Notes under the pieces: generated by a model
The model's input: the letters and a program-made list of their open reading frames with translations, nothing else
What the model was told of the DNA's origin: nothing
Database searches by the model: none
Part shown: positions 25,291-32,716 of the stretch, in pieces
Layout: each line of letters begins with the position of its first letter
How positions within the stretch are numbered: the first letter of the stretch is position 1
Origin: Chloroflexota bacterium
Lineage (GTDB): Bacteria > Chloroflexota > Anaerolineae > Anaerolineales > Villigracilaceae
DNA length: 52,674 bases
NCBI GenBank assembly: GCA_016234535.1
Contig: JACRBH010000246.1
Span: 91,088 to 143,761, forward strand
Direction: 5' to 3'
Made by a program: the position numbers and the translations under genes

Positions 25291-27254
25291 TTCTGGATCA
25301 CCCCCTCGAACGCGAAGCGCGCAAGTCATTGCAACGCATTCTGCCGCGTGTGGAAAAAACGCTCAAAAAAAATATTTCCAAAGACCCGCAGGGCTGGAGT
25401 CAATTCAGCGCGCGCCTGCAAAAAAACTTTCCCGCACTCTTTAATTTATATTTTGAAGTTTACAACGACCGCTACGATTTCTTCTTTCATCTTGAAGATT
25501 TGCTCACCAGTATCGCGCGTTCGTGGTTCAACCGTCCGATTGACCTGCGTGAGCTGGATGATGTTCGAGAAAAGAATCCACTCTGGTTTCAATCGAATCA
25601 AATGCTTGGCGGTGTTTGCTACGTCGACCTTTTTGCGAACGACCTCGAAGGCGTGAAATCGAAAATTCCGTATTTCAAGGAACTCGGTCTCACCTATCTT
25701 CATCTCATGCCGCTCTTCAAAATGCCAGAGGCTGAAAATGACGGCGGCTATGCCGTCAGCAGTTATCGCGAAGTGCATCCGCCGCTTGGCACGATGAAAC
25801 AGCTTGCATCGCTCGCGCGCGAATTACGAAACGCAAACATCAGCCTCGTGGTGGATTTGGTTTTCAATCACACTGCGTATGAACACACCTGGGCCGAACA
25901 TGCCAAAGCTGGCGATGAAGATTTCATAAATTACTACCGCATCTTTCCCAGCCGTGAAATGCCCGACCGCTACGAGCAGAATCTCAGGGAGATATTTCCC
26001 GAAGAACATGCAGGCGCGTTTACATTTTTTCATGACCTGTTCAAGGCTGGCGGCTGGGTATGGACCACCTTCCACAGCTACCAATGGGACTTGAATTACG
26101 CCAACCCCGCCGTCTTCAACCGCATGGCGGAGGAAATGCTCTTCCTCGCCAACCAAGGCGTGGAAGTCTTGCGCCTCGACGCGGTGGCATTTATATGGAA
26201 GCAGCTTGGCACAGGCTGTGAGAATCTTCCGCAGGCGCATACATTGATAAAAGCATTCAATGCCGTTGCCCGAATTGCATCGCCTTCGTTGCTGTTTAAA
26301 TCAGAAGCCATCGTACATCCCGATGATGTGGTGAAATATATTTCACCGAACGAGTGCCAGATTTCATACAATCCCCTGCTCATGGCATTGTTGTGGAACT
26401 CGCTCGCCACCCGCAAAACACGTTTACTTTCCCACTCGCTTGCCACCCGCTTCAAAATTCACCCTGAAACGGCCTGGGTTAATTATGTCCGCGTGCATGA
26501 TGATATTGGCTGGACGTTTTCAGACGAAGACGCCGCGCTGCTTGGCGTGAACGGTAACGACCATCGCCGCTTCCTCAACGAGTTCTATCGCGGACAGTTC
26601 AACGGCAGTTTTGCGCGCGGACTCCCCTTTCAAGAGAATCCGCTCACAGGCGATTGCCGCATCAACGGCACATGTGCCTCGCTCGCAGGTTTGGAAAAAG
26701 CCTTGCATGAGGAAGGCGCAAACGAAGTGGAATTGGCCATCCGCCGTATTCTGTTGATTCATGGGGTGATCTTAACTGTTGGCGGCATTCCCCTCATTTA
26801 CCTTGGCGATGAAATCGGCACCCTCAACGATTACACCTACCGTGACGATCCCGCTCACGAGAGAGACAGCCGCTGGGTACATCGTCCGCAGGCGGATTGG
26901 GAGAAGTACGCAAAACGAAACGATGTGAACACCGTTGAGGGGCGAGTCTTTCAAGGGTTGAAAATGTTGATCGACTTGCGCAAACAGCACGAGACGTTTG
27001 CAGGAGGTGAGTTGGAAATCATCCCGACCGAGAATGAACACATCCTCGGCTTCATACGCGCCCGCGCGGGAAAAAGCACTGTCATCTTCGCGAATTTTTC
27101 CGAGACGCCGCAAGCCATCCCGGCGCGGATCGTGGAGCAGTATTCCATTCACCGTAAAAAACAATTACATGGGCGGAGCAAGGTTCTGCATCAGGGCAGT
27201 GTGACTCTCGAAGCGTTGGATTTCCTGGTGCTTGGATGGGAACTTAGAAGTTAA
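25287..27254 (+). CDS. Amylosucrase, GH13 subfamily 4
   Basis: Transfers glucose from sucrose onto alpha-1,4-glucan and releases fructose, needing no nucleotide sugar; also makes turanose or trehalulose. The 655-aa length and the all-helical N-terminal domain (residues 1-90) before the barrel match Neisseria amylosucrase. The catalytic triad is in place: Asp298 (LRLDAVAF), Glu340 (FKSEAIV), Asp405 (RVHDDIGW), each 12 above the Neisseria numbering I remember (286, 328, 393). Also seen: NDGGYAVSSYREVHP, VVDLVFNHTAYEHTWA, PLIYLGDEIGTLND. It is the last gene of the operon, overlapping the fructokinase by ATGA, and has no signal peptide, so sucrose must come from uptake or from intracellular GH36 action. 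Confidence 0.94.
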   Translation: MILDHPLEREARKSLQRILPRVEKTLKKNISKDPQGWSQFSARLQKNFPALFNLYFEVYNDRYDFFFHLEDLLTSIARSWFNRPIDLRELDDVREKNPLWFQSNQMLGGVCYVDLFANDLEGVKSKIPYFKELGLTYLHLMPLFKMPEAENDGGYAVSSYREVHPPLGTMKQLASLARELRNANISLVVDLVFNHTAYEHTWAEHAKAGDEDFINYYRIFPSREMPDRYEQNLREIFPEEHAGAFTFFHDLFKAGGWVWTTFHSYQWDLNYANPAVFNRMAEEMLFLANQGVEVLRLDAVAFIWKQLGTGCENLPQAHTLIKAFNAVARIASPSLLFKSEAIVHPDDVVKYISPNECQISYNPLLMALLWNSLATRKTRLLSHSLATRFKIHPETAWVNYVRVHDDIGWTFSDEDAALLGVNGNDHRRFLNEFYRGQFNGSFARGLPFQENPLTGDCRINGTCASLAGLEKALHEEGANEVELAIRRILLIHGVILTVGGIPLIYLGDEIGTLNDYTYRDDPAHERDSRWVHRPQADWEKYAKRNDVNTVEGRVFQGLKMLIDLRKQHETFAGGELEIIPTENEHILGFIRARAGKSTVIFANFSETPQAIPARIVEQYSIHRKKQLHGRSKVLHQGSVTLEALDFLVLGWELRS

Positions 27255-27282
27255 ATGCTTGTTTTGTACAAGAATATTTGCT

Positions 27283-27342
27283 AACCACGGAGACACAGAG
27301 TCACGGAGACTTTTCAAGTTTTTCCTCTGTGTCTTCGTGGTT
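27283..27342. repeat. Dispersed inverted repeat after amylosucrase
   Basis: AACCACGGAGACACAGAG (27283-27300) faces CTCTGTGTCTTCGTGGTT (27325-27342) with one mismatch around a 24-nt loop; may act as the operon's end hairpin. The 274-nt gap otherwise holds no supported gene. Confidence 0.75.
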
Positions 27343-27528
27343 CAACTTTTTTGGTTTCGGCTTGTCCGAGTTAGCGGATTCGGCGGGATACTTTGAATGG
27401 GGCCATGAGCCGGGAGGGAAACAAACATTCCATTCACACATCTGGAAGTGGCAGTACAATATCGTCAAAATCCGATTCGCAGCATCAAGCGATGGTATGG
27501 GTTATTTTTTATCACAAGGAAACCAGCC

Positions 27529-28167
27529 ATGATCCCATCTGATTTGTTCAGCGCGTCAAAAAAATATTCCACTCTTGAGGATGTCCTCAATGCAATCAAG
27601 GGGATGAAGGATGATCCGCTTGCAAATGCGGGGACGAATATTGTCATCAGCCGCGGCAACCCAAGCGCAAAATTATTGCTCATCGGTGAAGCGCCGGGAC
27701 CGCAGGAAAATATCCAGGGGAAACCGTTTGTTGGCCCCGCCGGTCAACTACTCGATAAAATTTTGCGGGCGGGGAATTTCGACCCCGACCAGGATGTGTA
27801 TATCACCAACTCCGTCTTCCGTATGCCGCCGGGGGATGATGGGAAATCGTTTCGAAAGCCCAACGATCAGGAGATCGAATATTACCGTCCATTTGTATTT
27901 GAGATCATCCGCCTGATCGCCCCGTATGTGATTTTGTTGACGGGAAATGTGGCCTGTCAATCCGTTCTGAAAAGGACGGGCATCACCACCCTGCGCGGAC
28001 AATGGATTCGGGTCGAAGGACATTGGTTGATGCCGATCTTTCATCCCTCCTACCTGCTGCGGAATCAATCACGCGAGCCGGGTTCCCCCAAGGCCATGAT
28101 GTGGGATGATATTCGCGAAGTCCGCAGGAAGTATGATGAGATGCTGACGGGAAGCTCACCCGCTTAA
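27529..28167 (+). CDS. Family 4-like uracil-DNA glycosylase without Fe-S cysteines
   Basis: Probably excises uracil from DNA. Motif 1 reads GEAPGPQENIQGKPFVGPAGQLLDK and motif 2 near the C-terminus reads FHPSYLLRN; YITNSVFRMPPG lies between. The four cysteines that hold the 4Fe-4S cluster in classical family 4 enzymes are absent: the only cysteine is in GNVACQSV. VFRMPPG stands where KCRPPG is usual, and EIEYYRPF where a Cys normally follows the EI. Some alphaproteobacterial members also lack the cluster, so it may be active. ATG 27529 (213 aa, AAGGA 8 nt upstream) is chosen over a start 81 nt earlier that overlaps repetitive-looking sequence. It is a lone gene between the sugar and cation loci. 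Confidence 0.85.
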   Translation: MIPSDLFSASKKYSTLEDVLNAIKGMKDDPLANAGTNIVISRGNPSAKLLLIGEAPGPQENIQGKPFVGPAGQLLDKILRAGNFDPDQDVYITNSVFRMPPGDDGKSFRKPNDQEIEYYRPFVFEIIRLIAPYVILLTGNVACQSVLKRTGITTLRGQWIRVEGHWLMPIFHPSYLLRNQSREPGSPKAMMWDDIREVRRKYDEMLTGSSPA

Positions 28168-28190
28168 TTTCTTTACCAACCAACGGAAAC

Positions 28191-28241
28191 GTCCCGAAGG
28201 TTGTTGCAGGTGTTTAGTCGACTGAAACAAACCTTCGGGAC
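28191..28241. repeat. Inverted repeat 3' of the glycosylase gene
   Basis: GTCCCGAAGGTT (28191-28202) pairs with AACCTTCGGGAC (28230-28241), with an inner palindrome GTTTAGTCGACTGAAAC in the loop. Probably a dispersed element also acting as a convergent-gene terminator. Confidence 0.7.
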
Positions 28242-28303
28242 GCTGCTTGTATGGTGTTCCCGATAACGCTATTATTTTTTTCTCTATCGTCAAAACCTTT
28301 TTT

Positions 28304-28382
28304 GGACGCTGAAAAACGCCGATTTTCGCTGATAAAAAAAAAAGAAAATCTGCGTTTTCTGCGCGCGCAGCGATCAGCGTCC
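28304..28382. repeat. Long imperfect inverted repeat before the RCK gene end
   Basis: GGACGCTGA (28304-28312) faces TCAGCGTCC (28374-28382); inner AACGCCGATTTTC and GAAAATCTGCGTT also pair, around a run of ten A residues. Lies between convergent genes. Confidence 0.7.
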
Positions 28383-28455
28383 CGATTTTGAAATGTACGA
28401 TAGAAAGTTATTTTTATAAACGCCTGATAAGAGTGCAATGCGCCCTATCCAGGGA

Positions 28456-29130
28456 TCAAGATGGAACAGGTTTACTTAGAAGCTTTGCGAGCTGCTCACG
28501 AGCAAGATCATCCACAAGGGCAAGGATTTCATCCCCTTCTTCGAGGGTGGTTGTCCCTCTTGGCAAAACCATCTCCCCATGGCGGATGATGCCGGAGATG
28601 ACGCAATTATTCGGGAGGGATAAATCCTTTAACGCCGTACCAATTGCCGGCGCGCCCGAAGCGATCTTTTCCTCCACAATGGAATATTTACCGCGTCGAA
28701 TTTTCAACATGGTCATCATATCGCCAATGGACATTTCCTCGGCGGTCAGGCGCGCAAGGATCTCCGCCTGGTTGAGCGAAACATCCACACCCATTTCAGG
28801 CGTGAAGAGCCAGGCGTTTTTCGAATTATTGATGCGGGCAATAACTCGCTTCACGTTGAATTCAAAGCGCGCCAAAGATGTGATGACCAGGTTGGTTTCA
28901 TCGGAACCTGTGACAGCTGCAAGCACCTGCGCCTTTTGAATTCCCGCTTTTTCAAGAATCATTGGAGAACTTCCATCTCCATTAATAATAAAATCCGCTG
29001 GAATTTCTTTTGCCAGCTTCTCAAGCACATTCGGGCGTTCATCGATCACGCGGATCGTGTGCCCCGCATCGAGCAAAAATTTCGCCAACTGCGAACCTGT
29101 GTTCCCGCCGCCAACAACAATTACAAACAT
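28456..29130 (-). CDS. TrkA-family protein: RCK_N and RCK_C domains (second of pair)
   Basis: Cytoplasmic nucleotide-binding regulator of a cation transporter. The N-terminal Rossmann fold is MFVIVVGGGNTGSQLAKFL with the acidic VIDERP at the end of the second strand, implying NAD(H) or adenine nucleotide binding; the C-terminal RCK_C domain runs from about residue 140 (IVEEKIASGAPAIG ... TTLEEGDEILALVDD). Total 224 aa, one RCK unit, like KtrA rather than the double-unit E. coli TrkA. ATG 29130 is chosen because AAGGA lies 7 nt upstream; GTG 29136 would overlap the previous gene. It follows its paralogue with no gap, so they may form a heteromer. No TrkH or KtrB pore is encoded nearby. Confidence 0.9.
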   Translation of the reverse strand: MFVIVVGGGNTGSQLAKFLLDAGHTIRVIDERPNVLEKLAKEIPADFIINGDGSSPMILEKAGIQKAQVLAAVTGSDETNLVITSLARFEFNVKRVIARINNSKNAWLFTPEMGVDVSLNQAEILARLTAEEMSIGDMMTMLKIRRGKYSIVEEKIASGAPAIGTALKDLSLPNNCVISGIIRHGEMVLPRGTTTLEEGDEILALVDDLAREQLAKLLSKPVPS

Positions 29131-29132
29131 GG

Positions 29133-29789
29133 TCACATCCTTTCAATGCCGAGCAATTCTTCGAGCCTGCGCATGGCCGAAGGAATTACCGCAAGATAAA
29201 TTACATCCCCCTCCTGAAACTCGGTGCCAGAGACCGGGATGAAGGTATGGTCGTTGCGAGTCATGGCCGTGACCATGACCTCGCCGGGGATATTCATCTG
29301 CGCGATGCGGTGACCGTTCAACCGCGCAGGAGCTTCGACGCGAATCATGGTCGTTCCACCATCGCTGAAAACGTTGAGTACATCCAGATCGGCGTGAGTG
29401 ACGACTTCGACGATTCTTTCCGCGCCCCAGGCTGTGCTGGATATCGTTGTCAATCCCAGCCGCTGATAGACTTCCGCGCGCACGGGGTCATACAATCGCG
29501 CCACCACTCTCGGCACGTGGAAGATGTTGCGGGCGATCCGCGCTGCGACGATATTGGCATTGTCCGATGAACTGGCCGCGACGAATCCTTCGGCGGTCTC
29601 AACACCTGCTTCCAGTAAAACATTCCTATCGAAGCCAATTCCGCGCACGACCTTCCCTTTGAACTCTGTACCCAACCGCGCAAGCGCATTATCGTCATGG
29701 TCAATGACGGTAACTTCATGTCCGTGACGGACCAATAGGTGACTTACCTGTGAACCGACCCGTCCACAACCCATGATGATGATTTTCAT
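29133..29789 (-). CDS. TrkA-family protein: RCK_N and RCK_C domains (first of pair)
   Basis: Second RCK protein (218 aa), paralogous to the downstream one. The nucleotide-binding motif is MKIIIMGCGRVGSQVSHLL with VIDHDD at the second strand; the middle holds GFVAASSSDNANIVAARIAR and the C-terminal RCK_C domain reads TFIPVSGTEFQEGDVIYLAV. Its ATG overlaps the stop of the P-type ATPase gene (ATGA at 29786-29789 on the minus strand), so it should be made together with the pump. RCK proteins are known to gate Trk/Ktr channels and some antiporters; a link to an ATPase or to an APC permease would be new and is inferred only from gene order. Confidence 0.9.
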   Translation of the reverse strand: MKIIIMGCGRVGSQVSHLLVRHGHEVTVIDHDDNALARLGTEFKGKVVRGIGFDRNVLLEAGVETAEGFVAASSSDNANIVAARIARNIFHVPRVVARLYDPVRAEVYQRLGLTTISSTAWGAERIVEVVTHADLDVLNVFSDGGTTMIRVEAPARLNGHRIAQMNIPGEVMVTAMTRNDHTFIPVSGTEFQEGDVIYLAVIPSAMRRLEELLGIERM

Positions 29790-32611
29790 CGACCAACCTC
29801 CTGAAGCGAAAGAACGGAAGTCTTTCCATTGCGAACATTTTTGTAACCGCGCACAACGGCCTTACGAATCCACTCAATCGAATATAACACAAGCGCATTC
29901 AATCCCAGCCCGATCCACATCCAGGCAGAGAGCGGGGAATGGTTGAAAATATCCGCAAGGTAGGGAACGTGAACAATGCTGATAATGCCTATTAGTTCGA
30001 TCACGATACCGATCCACAAATATTTGTTGCTTAGCCATCCAAGCAATGTACTGCGCGTGCGGTCTGAGCGGCACGCAAGGGCATTCCCAACCTGCGACGT
30101 CACCACACCTGCATGGTAGACCGTTGCGGCCAAAATCATTGCCTGTTCAAAGGACAGGTTCAATTTGAAATCTATCAAGTCTGCGAGCGGGGCAAGAAAT
30201 GACAGTCCGATTCTGTTAGTGTGACCGGAAAGAATAAAGATGGATAGGAAACCTGCGAAGCATAAAGTCGCTTCGATCATGCCGAGCCAGAACGCGCGGG
30301 TCAACAGGCTCTGGTTGAGCAGCGGCTGGTTGCGCGGACGCGGCGGACGTTTCATCACATCGGGTTCGGGTTTTTCCATGCCCAAAGCCAGGGCGGGGAA
30401 CATGTCTGTGCCAAGATCAATCGCAAGGATCTGACGCACGCTCAACGCCAGCGGTATCAAGGGGAAATTCGCCTTGATGATGAACGGCATTAATTCAGGG
30501 ATGTTGCTGGAGAAAATATACGTGATGAATTTGCGGATATTGTCATACACGCCGCGTCCTTCTTCGATGGCGGCGGTAATCGCTCCGAAATCATCCTGTG
30601 TCAAAATAATATCGGCGGCTTCCTTGGCAACATCCGTGCCGACAATTCCCATCGAAATGCCAACGTCCGCTTTGCGAAGAGCGGGCGCATCGTTCACACC
30701 ATCGCCCGTGACGGCCACAACTTCACCGCGCTGTTGAAAGGCGGAAACGAGTCGCATTTTATGCTCGGGAGCCATGCGGGCGAAAAGCACTTCCTTATCG
30801 AGCAATTCCTGCAAGGCAACATCTGAAAGTTCATCCAACTCCGCGCCTGTCAAAATGACGGAGTTCGGTGTGGTCAACATTCCAACGCGCCGCGCCAGCG
30901 ACTCGGCCGTAAGACCATAATCGCCGGTGATCATCACAATGCGGATGTTCGCTTCACGGCAGGTCTGAACCGCCTTTTCCACTTGCGGCCTGGGCGGGTC
31001 CATCATGGCCATCAAGCCGAGGAAAGTCAAATCCTGCTCGATGCTTTCGGCGGTATAAGCGCCCGCGCGCGGGGGCAGGTCACGGCGCGCCAGAGCCAGC
31101 ACGCGCAATGCGCCGCGCGCGTAATCGTCATTGACGCCCATGATTTCGGAGCGTAATTGATTCGTCAGAGTCACAACTTCGTTATTGATCAAAATTTTTG
31201 TGCAAAGCTGCAACACTTCACGCGGCGCTCCTTTTACAAAAGCAATCTCACGGTTCACTTCGCGATGAATGGTCGTCATGCGTTTGCGGCGCGCATCGAA
31301 CGGAATTTCATGGATGCGTGGAAGGATGCGATTCACAGCCTCTTCCAAAATCCCATCCTTCATCGCCGCCACTTTCAACGCGGCTTCGGTTTGGTCGCCC
31401 AGACTTGTCCAGCCCGGGTGTTCCATCGAAGGTGAATTGATGCGTGCATTGTTACAGCACGATGCAACCTCAAGCAAACTCAATAAATCTTTTTCCCAAA
31501 CCTGCCCATTTGGGTCTGGAGAAAAATATCCCTGCGGCTCATACCCAACGCCGGTGACCTTGATTCTTTTTTGCGCCACCCAAATATCGCGCACTGTCAT
31601 TTGATTCTGGGTCAGCGTGCCGCTTTTGTCGGTGCAGATGACGGACACTTGACCGAGCTTCTCCACCGTGGACAGTTTCTTCGCCAGCACGCCTCTTTTT
31701 GCGAGACGTTGGACTGCCGCCGCCAAAGAGAGAGTGAGTGTGGCTGTGAGTCCTTCCGGGATCACCGCGACCACAATGCCGAGCGCAAGCAGAGTCACTT
31801 CCTTGACGGGAAACTGGAGGGAGAAATAACCGACTGCAACAACAATTGCGCCGACGCCCAAGGCGATCCATGCGGTAACTTTACTGAGGCGGTTGAGTTC
31901 CTTTTGAAACGGAGTCGGTTCTTCGGCAATGGATTGGGTCAGGTGGGCGATCCGTCCGAACTGAGTCATCATCCCTGTGGAAAAAACAACCGCCCGCCCG
32001 GTCCCCGAAGCGATGGATGTCCCCGCGAAAATCAAATTAGGTTGATCCAGTTCGCTGATCCCGCTTTGATGCGAAGGGTCAGCCGTTTTGCGCGCGGGAA
32101 TCGCTTCGCCTGTTAAGGTGGCGTTATTCGTCCGCAGCCCATATTCCTCGATGACTCGCGCATCGGCGGGGATGTTGTCCCCTTCCGCAAGGATCAGCAT
32201 ATCACCGGGGACAACCGCGCTGGAAGGAAGATAGCTTTCGACGCCTTCACGGACTACGTGCGCAAAGGATGGCAAAATCTCGCGCAGTTTTTCAATGGCT
32301 TCCTCGGCGCGATGTTCACGCCAAAAAGAGAAACCTGTATTTACAACGATGATGCTCCAGATGATCAGCGCAAGCACGACATCCCGTTGCAGCAAGGCAG
32401 CCAGCCCAACGATGAGCAACACCAGCGCGGGCGGATGCACAAACTCCTGAAGCAGTTTTTCCCAAACAGGTTCCTTCCTTTGCTTCGAGAGGATGTTATG
32501 TCCATAGAGCAGGAGGCGCGCATCAGCCTCTGCGTTCGAGAGTCCGGTTGGGGACGTCTCAAGCGCCTCGATAACTTCTGGTACGCGCAGACTGTAAATG
32601 GGTGTGGACAT
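29786..32611 (-). CDS. P-type cation ATPase with Na+/K+-ATPase-type (P2C) cation sites
   Basis: Membrane pump of 941 aa. Parts in order: N-terminal cation_ATPase_N domain, actuator (NNATLTGEAIPARK), M4 with VIPEGLTATLTL, phosphorylated Asp328 in CTDKSGTLTQNQM (Ser where Thr is usual), nucleotide domain (FVKGAPREVL), hinge MITGDYGLTA and TGDGVNDAPALRKAD, then M5-M10. Residues matching the cation ligands of animal Na+/K+-ATPase are present: Glu286 (PEGL), Ser702-Asn703-Glu706 (SSNIPE) and Asp732/Asp736 (IDLGTDM). Calcium pumps of the SERCA type usually read PEGLP, SN.GE and NLVTDG instead. So Na+ and/or K+ transport is more likely than Ca2+, though ion specificity is not proven. No beta subunit is seen. 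Two RCK genes follow, coupled by overlap. Confidence 0.9.
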   Translation of the reverse strand: MSTPIYSLRVPEVIEALETSPTGLSNAEADARLLLYGHNILSKQRKEPVWEKLLQEFVHPPALVLLIVGLAALLQRDVVLALIIWSIIVVNTGFSFWREHRAEEAIEKLREILPSFAHVVREGVESYLPSSAVVPGDMLILAEGDNIPADARVIEEYGLRTNNATLTGEAIPARKTADPSHQSGISELDQPNLIFAGTSIASGTGRAVVFSTGMMTQFGRIAHLTQSIAEEPTPFQKELNRLSKVTAWIALGVGAIVVAVGYFSLQFPVKEVTLLALGIVVAVIPEGLTATLTLSLAAAVQRLAKRGVLAKKLSTVEKLGQVSVICTDKSGTLTQNQMTVRDIWVAQKRIKVTGVGYEPQGYFSPDPNGQVWEKDLLSLLEVASCCNNARINSPSMEHPGWTSLGDQTEAALKVAAMKDGILEEAVNRILPRIHEIPFDARRKRMTTIHREVNREIAFVKGAPREVLQLCTKILINNEVVTLTNQLRSEIMGVNDDYARGALRVLALARRDLPPRAGAYTAESIEQDLTFLGLMAMMDPPRPQVEKAVQTCREANIRIVMITGDYGLTAESLARRVGMLTTPNSVILTGAELDELSDVALQELLDKEVLFARMAPEHKMRLVSAFQQRGEVVAVTGDGVNDAPALRKADVGISMGIVGTDVAKEAADIILTQDDFGAITAAIEEGRGVYDNIRKFITYIFSSNIPELMPFIIKANFPLIPLALSVRQILAIDLGTDMFPALALGMEKPEPDVMKRPPRPRNQPLLNQSLLTRAFWLGMIEATLCFAGFLSIFILSGHTNRIGLSFLAPLADLIDFKLNLSFEQAMILAATVYHAGVVTSQVGNALACRSDRTRSTLLGWLSNKYLWIGIVIELIGIISIVHVPYLADIFNHSPLSAWMWIGLGLNALVLYSIEWIRKAVVRGYKNVRNGKTSVLSLQEVGR

Positions 32612-32621
32612 GGGAATTTAT

Positions 32622-32706
32622 GTCATTGCGAGGAGGGTGCTCTTCCCTCCGAAGCAATCTTCAAATTAATTGGGAGATTGCTTCGGGCTATCGCCCTCGC
32701 AACGAC
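32622..32706. repeat. Dispersed hairpin repeat, family A (between pump and permease genes)
   Basis: GTCATTGCGAGGAGGG opens and CCCTCGCAACGAC closes; inner GAAGCAATCTTC and GGGAGATTGCTTC. It ends 11 nt from the permease stop codon, so both flanking genes could be on one transcript with this hairpin between. Confidence 0.85.
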
Positions 32707-32716
32707 ATGGTTAGAA

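Noticed and set aside
27448..27528. N-terminal extension of the uracil-DNA glycosylase
   Set aside because: The extra 27 residues are basic and unlike the family; a good Shine-Dalgarno precedes ATG 27529.
28388..28939. 183-aa frame on the plus strand opposite the RCK gene
   Set aside because: The minus-strand RCK protein has clear motifs and continuous homology-like features; the opposite frame has a composition typical of an antisense shadow.
28456..29789. Complete Trk potassium uptake system
   Set aside because: Only the RCK (TrkA-like) parts are present; no TrkH/TrkG or KtrB pore gene is in the window.
29786..32611. Calcium-transporting ATPase (SERCA or PacL type)
   Set aside because: The M4, M5 and M6 motifs read PEGLTAT, SSNIPE and IDLGTDM, matching Na+/K+-ATPase more than the PEGLP, SN.GE and NLVTDG of calcium pumps. 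Not fully excluded.
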